Shown piece by piece: positions 16,160 to 25,042 of a stretch of 42,072 bases of DNA; positions within the stretch are counted from its first letter, which is position 1; each line of letters begins with the position of its first letter. Source of the stretch: Helicobacter sp. (GTDB lineage: Bacteria; Campylobacterota; Campylobacteria; Campylobacterales; Helicobacteraceae); the NCBI RefSeq assembly GCF_029067145.1, contig NZ_JAIEFA010000038.1:1-42072 (forward strand), in the 5' to 3' direction. The notes under the pieces were generated by a model, which saw only the letters and a program-made list of their open reading frames with translations, did no database searches and was not told where the DNA came from. The position numbers and the translations under genes were made by a program.

Positions 16160-16543
16160 TTAAGCCATTTGTGCTTTAGAAGTAAGATTTGCAGACATTT
16201 TATCCGCGCAAACAATCATCACAATCCAAATCGCAGTAATCAACGCAACTTGCGCACTACCAATCGTCAAAATTTCATAAATCATTGCCTGTGTATCTTC
16301 TGGAGAACTCATTGCAGTCAAAAAAGGAGGATAAGCAACAATCTCACCATGCCAAATATGCTCAATAAAAAGCAAAAAAGCACCTCCCAAAAGCATATTA
16401 ACAAGCCAACTTAATTTTCTACTCCAAGAGATTTTGTGGGAAGTTTTTTGCACATTTTCATTTGCTTTTTCTTGTTTTAAAACACTTCTTTTAACCGCAC
16501 TCAAAACACCTGCAGCCACAATAGATTCAACAAAGCACGCCAT
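16160..16543 (-). CDS. Small membrane protein, unrecognised
   Basis: A 127-residue protein. The N-terminus is MACFVESIVAAGVLSAVKRS, then a basic cytoplasmic-looking loop, a span at about residues 47-61 (LVNMLLGGAFLLFIE) followed by HIWHGEIVAYPPFL, and a last span AQVALITAIWIVMIVCA near 95-111. The His-rich HIWHGE after the second span could bind metal or haem, but that is inference. A strong GGAGG lies 7 bases before the ATG. It forms a pair with the following gene and lies downstream of the PepSY-TM gene. No function is assigned. Confidence 0.7.
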   Translation of the reverse strand: MACFVESIVAAGVLSAVKRSVLKQEKANENVQKTSHKISWSRKLSWLVNMLLGGAFLLFIEHIWHGEIVAYPPFLTAMSSPEDTQAMIYEILTIGSAQVALITAIWIVMIVCADKMSANLTSKAQMA

Positions 16544-16604
16544 ATCAGCACCTCCAAAATATATAAAAGTTAAAAAATAATAAACTAAAATGTCTTAAGA
16601 TTTA

Positions 16605-16610
16605 ATTATA
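16605..16610 (-). promoter_or_regulatory. Candidate -10 box for the small-membrane-protein pair
   Basis: TATAAT on the minus strand, 62 bases before the ATG at 16543, in an AT-rich stretch. It would let the pair be transcribed apart from the PepSY-TM gene. Confidence 0.35.
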
Positions 16611-16672
16611 TTTTCAAAAGAAAGTAGTTAGCCCCATTTAGCAAGATTCTTTTACCTCCTAAAGAGCGCGGA

Positions 16673-17224
16673 TTAACACACGCTCAAAGCACCCACTATC
16701 ACGCTAATGATAATTCCAGCTAGAATTGTAAAGATTTGAATCCCGCGATTCTTTTTGATGTTAAATAAAGTAATCATTAACCCAGAAATATAAAGCAGAA
16801 TCAAAGTTAAGCCAAAACCAATCGCAAGAATATCAAAATACCATTTTGCTTTTGCCTTGTGCAACATAATCATATCGCCAATTAAACTGCGCTCCATAGT
16901 CGTAACACTCCAAGTGGAATCCGCATTTTGTTTAATGCTTGCAGAATAATGCACTCCCCCAATCTCTAATGCCCCACTTTTTCTATTCATTTTAGCTTCC
17001 AAATTGCTTGGCACTTTTAATTGTGCGCTTTTAAGATATTCTACCAATGCCTGCACTTCCTGCCCTTTTTCTATGTTTTGCGTCAAAGTATAAGTTTGCT
17101 TTGTTGCACCAAAATCCTGATTAATCCCAGCAATATACAAAATCCCGCTTAACGCATACATTAATGCCAAAGGCAAGAAAAATAAACTAAGGTAAATATG
17201 AATATTGCGAAATTGTTTTGTCAT
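16673..17224 (-). CDS. PepSY-associated transmembrane protein
   Basis: A 183-residue protein laid out as a PepSY_TM domain. A first span lies at about residues 10-32 (HIYLSLFFLPLALMYALSGILYIAG). A periplasmic section of about 90 residues follows, with LEIGGVHYSASIKQNADSTW. MIMLHKAKAKWYFDILAIGFGLTLILLYISGLMI then makes the second span, carrying the LHKA..KWYFD motif typical of the family, and a third span ends the protein. Relatives often accompany iron or other metal uptake and reduction genes. AAGGAG lies 9 bases before the ATG. It is divergent from yejA. Confidence 0.75.
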   Translation of the reverse strand: MTKQFRNIHIYLSLFFLPLALMYALSGILYIAGINQDFGATKQTYTLTQNIEKGQEVQALVEYLKSAQLKVPSNLEAKMNRKSGALEIGGVHYSASIKQNADSTWSVTTMERSLIGDMIMLHKAKAKWYFDILAIGFGLTLILLYISGLMITLFNIKKNRGIQIFTILAGIIISVIVGALSVC

Positions 17225-17307
17225 CTTAAAGACTCCTTTTAAAAATAAAATTGAAATATATCACAGAAATATGAAGAAAATGTGAAGAATTCTTAACTTT
17301 AATTTGC

Positions 17308-17313
17308 TAGAAT
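17308..17313 (+). promoter_or_regulatory. Candidate -10 box for the yejABEF operon
   Basis: TAGAAT preceded by TTTGC, about 30 bases before the yejA ATG. No clear -35 is seen, which is usual in Helicobacter. Confidence 0.4.
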
Positions 17314-17342
17314 ATTTGATTTTAATTTCAATAAGGAAACTT

Positions 17343-19175
17343 ATGCGCATTCTTTTACTTTGCTCACTTCTCTTTTCTTATTTGCTAGCGCAAACTTACA
17401 GCGATTCTGCTTTTAGCGCAAATGGTGAAGTAAAATACAAAAATTTCACTTCGTTTGATTATGTCAATCCTAACGCACCCAAAGGAGGACATATCAAACA
17501 ATATGCTCTTGGAAGTTATGATAGTTTTTATGACTTTTTGCTCAAAGGGACAAGCGCAAAAGGGCTTTCACTCCTTTATGATACCTTAATGGTGCGCTCT
17601 TTTGATGAGCCAAGCAGTCAATATGGGCTTGTAGCAAAACAAGTTCAAAGAGCACAGGATAATACCTTTGTCATTTTTCATTTAGATGAAAAGGCGCGTT
17701 TTAATGATGGCAAAGAAGTTACCGCCTTTGATGTGGAGTTTAGTTTTAACACCATTGCAAGAGGAGAGAATCCCTCAATGGTGCGCTATTATGCAGATGT
17801 TAAAGAAGTGATTGTGGTAGATAAATACACCGTGCGTTTTAATTTTCACAATCCCAACAATCGCGAATTAGCCTTAATTCTTGGGGATTTGCCGATTTTG
17901 CCCAAACATTATTATGAAAATATCATTTTAAGCGAAAATCCGCTCAAACTTCCATTAGGAAGCGGTCCTTACAAAATAGAATCTTTTGAAGCAGGGAGAA
18001 GCGTTACCTATCAGCGCGTAGAACATTATTGGGCTAAGAATCACAAAACGCGCGTGGGATATTTTAATTTTGACAAAATCACCTTTGACTATTACAAAGA
18101 TGACGCCGTAGCCCTAGAAGCCTTTAAATCAGGTAGATACGACTATCGTGAAGAATCTAGTGCGAAAAATTGGGCGGTAGGTTATGAGGGAATCGCACTA
18201 AAAAACCAAGATATTCAAAAAATTGAATTGCTCCATTCCTTGCCAAGCGGTATGCAAGGATTCGTGTTTAATTTGCGCAAAAACCTTTTCAAGGACAGGC
18301 GCGTGCGTGAAGCGTTGGGGCTTGCATTTGATTTTGAATGGAGTAATAAGAATCTTTTTTTTAACCAATATAGTCGCACAAAAAGTTTTTTTGATAATTC
18401 TGAATTTGCGAGCGTTGGGATTCCATTAGGAGCAGAACTAGCAATCTTAGAACCCTATCGCTCCAAGCTTCCACCAGAAGTTTTTACGCAAAGTTTTTCA
18501 CTCCCAAAAAGCAAAGGCGATGGCAACAACCGCGAGAATCTTAAAAAAGCGCAAGCTTTACTTAAAGACGCAGGCTTCATCATCAAAAATGGCAAACTTT
18601 ATCCGCCCAAAGACACCACGCAACCCAATACAAAAGAGCAGCCTTTTGCCTTTGAATTATTGCTTGTCTCTCCTGCAATGGAACGCGTTGCGATTCCTTT
18701 TCAGAAAAATTTACAAATCTTAGGAATCACGATGAAAATTCGCATAGTAGATGTGAGTCAATACATCAACCAACTGCGACAATTTGATTACGATATGATT
18801 GTTAGTGTTTTTCCTCAAAGTCTCTCTCCGGGCAATGAACAAGCATTTTTTTGGGGTTCAAAGGCTGCAGATTCTGCAGGAAGTTATAATTATATCGGGA
18901 TTCAAAATGAAGTCGTAGATGCCTTGATTTCAAAAATCATTCAAGCAAAGGATTATCAAGAACTTCTCATCAGCACGCGTGCGCTAGACCGCGTGCTATT
19001 ATGGGAATATTATGTGATTCCACATTTTCATACCAAAACATTCCGCGTTGCTTTTTGGGACTTTTTAGAACACCCCACAATTACGCCAATTTACAATGTC
19101 GGCTTTGAAACTTGGTGGGTCAATCCAAGCAAGCTAGAGAAATTGCAGAGGAAATATCCAAGCCTGCGTCGCTAA
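17343..19175 (+). CDS. yejA: Peptide ABC transporter substrate-binding protein (YejA-like)
   Basis: A 610-residue periplasmic binding protein of solute-binding family 5. A signal peptide, MRILLLCSLLFSYLLAQTYS, ends in LLA-Q. Family features are FDYVNPNAPKGGHIKQYALGSYDSF near residue 37, FHLDEKARFNDGKEVTAFDVEFSFN near 118 and FAFELLLVSPAMERVAIPFQKNL near 437. FNLRKNLFKDRRVREALGLAFDFEWSN near 303 carries the YejA-type DRRVREAL..AFDFEW string. The ATG at 17343 is chosen because AAGGAA precedes it and it opens a clean signal peptide. YejABEF takes up peptides and, in E. coli, microcin C. Confidence 0.9.
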   Translation: MRILLLCSLLFSYLLAQTYSDSAFSANGEVKYKNFTSFDYVNPNAPKGGHIKQYALGSYDSFYDFLLKGTSAKGLSLLYDTLMVRSFDEPSSQYGLVAKQVQRAQDNTFVIFHLDEKARFNDGKEVTAFDVEFSFNTIARGENPSMVRYYADVKEVIVVDKYTVRFNFHNPNNRELALILGDLPILPKHYYENIILSENPLKLPLGSGPYKIESFEAGRSVTYQRVEHYWAKNHKTRVGYFNFDKITFDYYKDDAVALEAFKSGRYDYREESSAKNWAVGYEGIALKNQDIQKIELLHSLPSGMQGFVFNLRKNLFKDRRVREALGLAFDFEWSNKNLFFNQYSRTKSFFDNSEFASVGIPLGAELAILEPYRSKLPPEVFTQSFSLPKSKGDGNNRENLKKAQALLKDAGFIIKNGKLYPPKDTTQPNTKEQPFAFELLLVSPAMERVAIPFQKNLQILGITMKIRIVDVSQYINQLRQFDYDMIVSVFPQSLSPGNEQAFFWGSKAADSAGSYNYIGIQNEVVDALISKIIQAKDYQELLISTRALDRVLLWEYYVIPHFHTKTFRVAFWDFLEHPTITPIYNVGFETWWVNPSKLEKLQRKYPSLRR

Positions 19176-19185
19176 AAGGGAAAAT

Positions 19186-20223
19186 TTGAAACAATACATT
19201 CTCAAAAGACTTTTGCTGATTATCCCTACCCTATTTGGGATTATGACATTAAACTTTTTTATCATTCAAGCAGCACCGGGCGGTCCGGTAGAACAGATGA
19301 TTGCACGCTTAGAGGGAGTGGGAGGACAAGGCGAAGTGCAACCTACGAGTGTTTATAAGAATCAAGGCTTGGATGAAGAGATGATTGCCAAAATCAATGC
19401 ACTTTATGGCTTTGATAAACCTCTTTTAGAGCGGTATTTTTTAATGATGAAAAATTATCTTTGTTTTGAATTTGGCAGTAGTTTTTATAAAAATACCGCT
19501 GTGATTGACTTGCTTTTAGAAAAACTCCCCGTTTCTATCAGTCTAGGGCTTTGGAGCACTTTATTAATTTATTTGATTTCTATTCCATTAGGAATCCAAA
19601 AAGCATTCAAAGAGGGAAGCACTTTTGATAGCATTACAAGCACACTCATTATTATTGGAAATGCGATTCCAACCTTTTTATTTGCCCTTATCTTGATTAT
19701 TCTTTTTGCAGGCGGAACATATTTTAATCTCTTTCCCTTGCGTGGAATCACAGGAGATGATTTTGCAAACTTAAGCTTATTTGGCAAAATCAAAGATTAC
19801 TTTTGGCATATTACTTTGCCTGTTATTTCTCTTAGCATTGGAGGTTTTGCGACTTTGACTCTGCTTTCTAAAAATTCTTTTTTAGAGGAAATCCACAAGC
19901 AATATGTCCAGCTTGCTTTTGCCAAAGGTTTAAACGAATCTCAAGTGCTTTATCGTCATATTTTTCGTAATGCAATGCTCATTATTATCGCTTCCATTCC
20001 CTCTGCATTACTTGGAATCCTACTTAGCGGCTCGCTTCTGATTGAAATCATTTTCTCGCTTGATGGATTGGGACTTTTAGGATACGAATCCATTATCACA
20101 CGCGATTATCCTGTCATCTTTGGCTCACTTTATCTTTTTACACTTTTTGGCTTGATTGTGGGATTAATCAGCGATTTGCTCTACACATTCATAGACCCAA
20201 GAATCAATTTCCAAAGGGTTTAA
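19186..20223 (+). CDS. yejB: Peptide ABC transporter permease (YejB-like)
   Basis: A 345-residue inner-membrane permease. The N-terminus is the OppB-type MKQYILKRLLLIIPTLFGIMTLNFFII, and GGPVEQMIARLEG follows near residue 32, a YejB trait. The coupling loop that contacts the ATPase is around LAFAKGLNESQVLYRHIFRNAM near residue 245. The start is TTG at 19186 with AAGGG 5 bases upstream; no in-frame ATG exists near. It lies 10 bases after yejA. Confidence 0.92.
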   Translation: MKQYILKRLLLIIPTLFGIMTLNFFIIQAAPGGPVEQMIARLEGVGGQGEVQPTSVYKNQGLDEEMIAKINALYGFDKPLLERYFLMMKNYLCFEFGSSFYKNTAVIDLLLEKLPVSISLGLWSTLLIYLISIPLGIQKAFKEGSTFDSITSTLIIIGNAIPTFLFALILIILFAGGTYFNLFPLRGITGDDFANLSLFGKIKDYFWHITLPVISLSIGGFATLTLLSKNSFLEEIHKQYVQLAFAKGLNESQVLYRHIFRNAMLIIIASIPSALLGILLSGSLLIEIIFSLDGLGLLGYESIITRDYPVIFGSLYLFTLFGLIVGLISDLLYTFIDPRINFQRV

Positions 20224-20224
20224 A

Positions 20225-21265
20225 ATGAAAAACAGAATCTTAAATCAAAGACGATTCCTAGCATTCAAACAAAACAAGCGTGCGTATTTCTCACTTTGGA
20301 TTTTTGGTATGCTTTTTATTCTCTGTATGGGTGCAGAATTTATTGCCAACGACAAGCCGCTTTTCATTCGCTATGCGGGGGAGAATTATTTTCCCTTATT
20401 GAAAGATTATCCCGAAACAACTTTTGGGGGAGATTTTGAAAGTATTGCAAACTACAATGACTCCTATTTGCAAAGCAAGATTCGCGAAAAAGGCTTTCTT
20501 ATTATGCCACTAATTCCCTATGCTTACGATTCTGTGATTTATGATTTGCCAACTCCATCTCCCTCGCCCCCAAGCCTAAAGAATCTCTTAGGCACAGACG
20601 ACTTAGGGAGAGATGTGTTCGCAAGATTGCTTTATGGGCTAAAGACTTCCATTTTGTTTGGTCTGATTCTTACTTTCTTTAGCTCCATTATCGGACTTTT
20701 TATCGGGGCAGTTTGTGGATATTTTGGAGGCAGAATAGACTTACTAGGGCAGCGGTTAATTGAGATTTGGAGCGGTATGCCGATTCTTTTTGTATTAATT
20801 ATTTTTGCAAGCCTGTTAGAACCAAACTTTTGGAGTATTTTATGTGTTGTTTTGCTGTTTTCTTGGATTACTCTCGTGCCTTTCGTGCGCGCAGAATTTC
20901 TAAAAGTGCGGAATCTTGACTATATCAAAGCCGCCAAAATGCTTGGCGTTAGCCATTTTCGCATTATACTCCACCATATTTTGCCCAATGCACTTGTTGC
21001 AACAATTACTTACTTGCCCTTTATTCTTTGTGGGAGCATTACGACTTTAGCCTCCTTAGACTTTTTGGGGCTTGGATTGCCCCCACCAAGTGCGAGCTTA
21101 GGCGAAATCCTCTCTCAAGGCAAAAACAATCTAAACGCTCCTTGGCTTGGGCTAAGCGGATTCTTTGCTTTAAGTTTTTTGCTTTGTTTGCTCGTCTTTA
21201 TCGGAGAGGGCTTGCGGGACTGCTTAAGGAGTGAAAATATTCTCATCAAAGGAAAAGAACAATGA
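20225..21265 (+). CDS. yejE: Peptide ABC transporter permease (YejE-like)
   Basis: A 346-residue second permease of the importer. The N-terminal region (RRFLAFKQNKRAYFSLWIF) and FIANDKPLFIRYAGENYFPLLKDYPETTFGGDF near residue 40 are characteristic of YejE. NLLGTDDLGRDVFARLLYGLKTSILFGL near 120 is the shared OppC/DppC block, and the ATPase-coupling loop is YIKAAKMLGVSHFRIILHHILPNA near 236. One base separates it from yejB, and its TGA overlaps the yejF ATG, so all parts are made in step. Confidence 0.92.
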   Translation: MKNRILNQRRFLAFKQNKRAYFSLWIFGMLFILCMGAEFIANDKPLFIRYAGENYFPLLKDYPETTFGGDFESIANYNDSYLQSKIREKGFLIMPLIPYAYDSVIYDLPTPSPSPPSLKNLLGTDDLGRDVFARLLYGLKTSILFGLILTFFSSIIGLFIGAVCGYFGGRIDLLGQRLIEIWSGMPILFVLIIFASLLEPNFWSILCVVLLFSWITLVPFVRAEFLKVRNLDYIKAAKMLGVSHFRIILHHILPNALVATITYLPFILCGSITTLASLDFLGLGLPPPSASLGEILSQGKNNLNAPWLGLSGFFALSFLLCLLVFIGEGLRDCLRSENILIKGKEQ

Positions 21266-22833
21266 ATCTTTTGCAAGTGCATTCACTTCAAGTTGCTTTG
21301 CAAGAATTTACCTTACAAGACATTCATTTCACACTGCAACAAGGAGAAACCTTAGGAATCGTGGGGGAATCAGGAAGCGGAAAAACTCTGCTTAGCCATT
21401 TGATTTTACGATTAATTAAAAATTACGAACTGCAAAGTGGAGAGATTCTTTATTTGGGGCAAAATTTACTTGAATGGAAAGAATCGCAAATGCAAGCTTT
21501 GCGGGGCAAAGAAATCAGCTATATTTTCCAAGAACCCCTAAGCGCGCTCAATCCTTTGCAAAAAATCAAAAAACAACTTAGTGAAGCAATTGTGATTCAT
21601 TGCCCAAAAATCAAGCCTCATTCCTTGCAGCAAAAAATTTTGGAATTGCTAGAGAATGTGCATCTCACTCCAAAAGTGCTAGAATCCTATCCTTATGAAC
21701 TTAGCGGGGGACAAAGACAGAGAATCTGTATTGCCATTGCTCTTGCAAATTCTCCTAAAATCCTTATTGCCGATGAACCAACTACTGCGCTAGATTCCAC
21801 AACACAAGCCCAAATTCTCGCACTTTTGAAAAATTTGCAAGCCAAATTAAACCTTAGCATTCTTTTTATCAGCCATAATCTAGCCGTCGTTTCCAAGCTC
21901 TGCTCCTCGCTTCTTGTGCTTCAAAAAGGTAGAATCGTAGAAAAAGGAACAACAAAAGAAATCTTTGAATCCCCTAAAAATCCTTATACACAAATGCTCA
22001 TTCAGTCAATGGGATTCCATTACAATCAAGAATCTTATCAACAAAATACACTTTTAGAGATTCAAAATCTAAGCGTCCAATACCCAACAAAAAAGAGTTT
22101 TTGGGGTAAAACTTTAGAATCTTTTGTCGCTTTAGAACCTCTTAGCTTTTGCCTAAGAGAAAGGGAAAGTTTGGGAATTATTGGTGAATCAGGAAGTGGC
22201 AAAAGTAGCTTGGCTCACGCACTTTGTCGCTTGCTTGAATCCAATATCACACAAGGAGAAATGAAGTTTTTAGGCAAAAATTTTTTCGCTTTAAAGGGGC
22301 AAGAATTGCGTCATTTTAGAAAAAAAATTCAAATCATTTTTCAAGACCCTTTTAGCTCTCTTAATCCCAAAATGAATGTTTTTCAGATTCTGCAAGAGGG
22401 GCTTAAGGAGCACAAAGAATCGCAAAATCCCAAAATAATTTATGAAAAAATTGTCCAAAGTCTCGTAGATGTAGGGCTAGATGAAAGCTATTTAGAACGT
22501 TATCCTAATGAACTAAGCGGGGGACAAAGACAGAGAATCAGCATTGCTAGAAGTTTGATTTTACGCCCAAAAGTGCTGATTTTGGACGAACCCACAAGTG
22601 CATTAGACCGCGCGACACAAAATCAAATTTTGAAATTACTTTTAAATCTTAGCAAGCAATATCATTTAAGCTATCTTTGCATTAGCCACGATTTGAGTGT
22701 GATTGCGAATTTATGTCAAAATGTTTTGGTATTAAAAGAGGGAAAAATGCTTGAATATGGGGCGACAAAAGAAGTTTTCAAATCCCCAAAACACCCTTAT
22801 GTCCAAACCCTGCTTGAAGCAAGTGAGCTATAA
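21262..22833 (+). CDS. yejF: Peptide ABC transporter double ATPase (YejF-like)
   Basis: A 523-residue fusion of two ABC ATPase domains, as in YejF. Domain 1 has Walker A GESGSGKT (residues 35-42), LSGGQRQRICIAIAL and ILIADEPTTALD. Domain 2 has Walker A GESGSGKS (308-315), LSGGQRQRISIARSL and VLILDEPTSALD. Both nucleotide sites look complete. The junction near residue 262 carries LLEIQNLSVQYPTKKSFWG, the start of the second domain. ATG 21262 overlaps the end of yejE by 4 bases. It is convergent with dnaK. Confidence 0.93.
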   Translation: MNLLQVHSLQVALQEFTLQDIHFTLQQGETLGIVGESGSGKTLLSHLILRLIKNYELQSGEILYLGQNLLEWKESQMQALRGKEISYIFQEPLSALNPLQKIKKQLSEAIVIHCPKIKPHSLQQKILELLENVHLTPKVLESYPYELSGGQRQRICIAIALANSPKILIADEPTTALDSTTQAQILALLKNLQAKLNLSILFISHNLAVVSKLCSSLLVLQKGRIVEKGTTKEIFESPKNPYTQMLIQSMGFHYNQESYQQNTLLEIQNLSVQYPTKKSFWGKTLESFVALEPLSFCLRERESLGIIGESGSGKSSLAHALCRLLESNITQGEMKFLGKNFFALKGQELRHFRKKIQIIFQDPFSSLNPKMNVFQILQEGLKEHKESQNPKIIYEKIVQSLVDVGLDESYLERYPNELSGGQRQRISIARSLILRPKVLILDEPTSALDRATQNQILKLLLNLSKQYHLSYLCISHDLSVIANLCQNVLVLKEGKMLEYGATKEVFKSPKHPYVQTLLEASEL

Positions 22834-23129
22834 GATTGCTTGCAAATTGTGGTTATTTATAACATTCATTGATATTCTAATCCAGCTCCTCACACATTTT
22901 TATAAACTCTTGATAATATTTCCAAGATTCCACGATGTTGGGGATTTTGTTGGTTGAGATTGATTCTTGTAAGATTATAGATTGTTTCGTCGCTTTGTTT
23001 CTCTCAAAGCTGAAGTAGTAAGATTTAGGTTGTTTAGGATTAGATTGCGCAGCTTTTATAAAGGCTTCACAAGGATGCAGTGGTTGGGCTTTTTGTCCCA
23101 CGATTCCACATCCGCCCTTGCAAAAATTC
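22834..23129. other. Intergenic region between convergent yejF and dnaK
   Basis: Nearly 300 bases with no convincing gene. It holds a degenerate copy of the interspersed repeat (22979-23009). On the minus strand there is an open stretch from the dnaK stop to 22877 containing FCKGGCGIVGQKAQPLHPCE. It has no start codon with a binding site, and part of it is repeat, so I do not call it as a gene. No strong terminator is visible for either flanking gene. Confidence 0.5.
22979..23009. repeat. Degenerate interspersed repeat copy
   Basis: AGATTGTTTCGTCGCTTTG followed by TTTCTCTCAAAG resembles GGATTGCTTCGTCGTTTC...CTCGCAATGACA at 29126. The same family of short repeats recurs elsewhere in the window, always outside genes. 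Confidence 0.45.
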
Positions 23130-25001
23130 TTATTCTACTTCTGCGTCAATGACATCATCATCTTTTTTGTTTTGTGCGCCACCTTGTGCGTTTTCGTCTT
23201 TTTTATACATTGCCTCTGCGAGCTTATGGCTTGCTTCTGTCAAAGCTTTGACTTTTGCCTCAATCTCCTCTTTTGTCGCATTCTCATTTTTTAATGTCTC
23301 TTGCAATGCAGTGATTGCACTTTGGATTTTTTCTACCTCGCTTGCGTCAATCTTATCTTTCATTTCATCTAAACTTTTTTGGCTTTGATACACTAAGCTA
23401 TCGGCTTGATTACGCACTTCAATAATTTCTTTTTTCTTTTTATCCTCTTCTTTATTTAATTCCGCGTCTTTAACCATTTTTTCAATTTCAGAATCGGACA
23501 ATCCGCTAGAACCTGTGATTTTAATCTCTTGCTCTTTGCCTGTTGCTTTATCTTTTGCGCTTACCGTTAAGATTCCGTTTGCGTCAATGTCAAAAGTAAC
23601 TTCAATTTGTGGCACACCACGAGGAGCTGCTGGGATTCCGCTTAGCTCAAAGTTTCCTAGCATTTTATTATCTCTTGCTAATTCTCTCTCACCTTGTAAA
23701 ACTTGAATCGTAACTGCGGGTTGATTGTCCTCTGCGGTGGAGAAAACTTGATTTTTCTTTGTTGGAATCGTTGTTCCACGCTCAATAATCCTTGTCATCA
23801 CGCCACCTAGTGTTTCAATTCCCAAACTCAAAGGCGTAACATCTAGCAGTAAAACATCTTTTACATCGCCTTTTAAAACACCCCCTTGAATCGCCGCACC
23901 CATTGAAACAACTTCATCAGGATTCACAGATTTATTCAATTCTTTTCCAATAAAGTCTTTTACTCTCTCTTGGACTTTTGGGATTCTTGTTGAACCACCC
24001 ACCATTACAACTTCGTTAATCTCACTTTTACTCAAATCCGCGTCTTTAATGACATTGGCAATTTTATCAATGGTTTGATTAATGTATTGCTCAATGAGGC
24101 TTTCAAACTTCGCGCGAGTAAGCTTTTTCACCAAGTGTTTTGGACCGCTAGAATCCGCAGTGATAAAGGGCAGATTGATTTCTGTTTCTTGCGCACTACT
24201 TAGCTCTTTTTTCGCATTTTCTGCCGCTTCTTTTAGCCTTTGAAGTGCCATTACATCACTTTTTAGATTGATTCCATTTTCACTTTCAAACTCTGCTGCT
24301 GCCCAATCAATGATGGCATTATCAAAGTCATCACCACCCAAAAATGCGTCCCCACCTGTGGCTTTTACCTCTACGACATTGTCGCCTGTTTCTAGCACGG
24401 TTACATCAAATGTCCCACCGCCCAAATCATAAACGACAATATTTTCGGAATGCTTTTTATCCAAACCATAAGCCAAAGCCGCACTTGTTGGCTCATTAAT
24501 AATTCTTAAAACATTTAATCCTGCAATCGTTCCTGCTTCTTTTGTTGCCTTTCTTTGTGCGTCATTAAAATACGCTGGAACGGTGATAACAGCCTCTGTA
24601 ACTTCCTCGCCTAGATAACTTTCTGCGTCTGCTTTTAGTTTCATCAAAATTTTTGCTGAAATTTCTTGTGGTGTATAGACCTTGCCTGCAATCTCAATCG
24701 CACACGCGCCATTTCTATCTACTACTTTATAAGGAAGTCTTTTTTTTGCCTCTTGCGCCTTGTCTTCATTAAACATTAATCCCATTATTCTTTTAATAGA
24801 ATAAATAGTTTTTTCTGGATTCGTAATTGCTTGACGCTTTGCAGGGTCTCCGACTAAAACCTCACCTTTATCGGTAAATGCAACAATAGAAGGTGTTGTG
24901 TTTTTACCCTCTTTATTTGCGATAATTTTTGCCTCATTGCCTTCAAATACTGCCATTGCAGAGTTTGTTGTTCCTAAATCAATTCCTAATACTTTTCCCA
25001 T
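23130..25001 (-). CDS. dnaK: Molecular chaperone DnaK (Hsp70)
   Basis: A 623-residue Hsp70. ATPase signatures are GIDLGTTNSAMAVFEG at residue 5, VYDLGGGTFDVTVLE near 195 and VVMVGGSTRIPKVQERV near 332. The substrate domain begins with LLLDVTPLSLGIETLGG near 388 and the lid ends in a charged tail with DDDVIDAEVE, the bacterial EEVD-like terminus. AAGGA precedes ATG 25001. It follows grpE by 41 bases on the same transcript. Confidence 0.98.
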   Translation of the reverse strand: MGKVLGIDLGTTNSAMAVFEGNEAKIIANKEGKNTTPSIVAFTDKGEVLVGDPAKRQAITNPEKTIYSIKRIMGLMFNEDKAQEAKKRLPYKVVDRNGACAIEIAGKVYTPQEISAKILMKLKADAESYLGEEVTEAVITVPAYFNDAQRKATKEAGTIAGLNVLRIINEPTSAALAYGLDKKHSENIVVYDLGGGTFDVTVLETGDNVVEVKATGGDAFLGGDDFDNAIIDWAAAEFESENGINLKSDVMALQRLKEAAENAKKELSSAQETEINLPFITADSSGPKHLVKKLTRAKFESLIEQYINQTIDKIANVIKDADLSKSEINEVVMVGGSTRIPKVQERVKDFIGKELNKSVNPDEVVSMGAAIQGGVLKGDVKDVLLLDVTPLSLGIETLGGVMTRIIERGTTIPTKKNQVFSTAEDNQPAVTIQVLQGERELARDNKMLGNFELSGIPAAPRGVPQIEVTFDIDANGILTVSAKDKATGKEQEIKITGSSGLSDSEIEKMVKDAELNKEEDKKKKEIIEVRNQADSLVYQSQKSLDEMKDKIDASEVEKIQSAITALQETLKNENATKEEIEAKVKALTEASHKLAEAMYKKDENAQGGAQNKKDDDVIDAEVE

Positions 25002-25042
25002 TTTTTTATCCTTTTATTTAAATTTAAATTATTTTGCGATTC

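Noticed and set aside
22877..23128. Minus-strand open frame with FCKGGCGIVGQKAQPLHPCE just after dnaK
   Set aside because: Its only starts are a GTG without a binding site or no start at all. Part of its sequence is the degenerate interspersed repeat, and I recognise no family. It might be a gene remnant, but a coding call is not supported.
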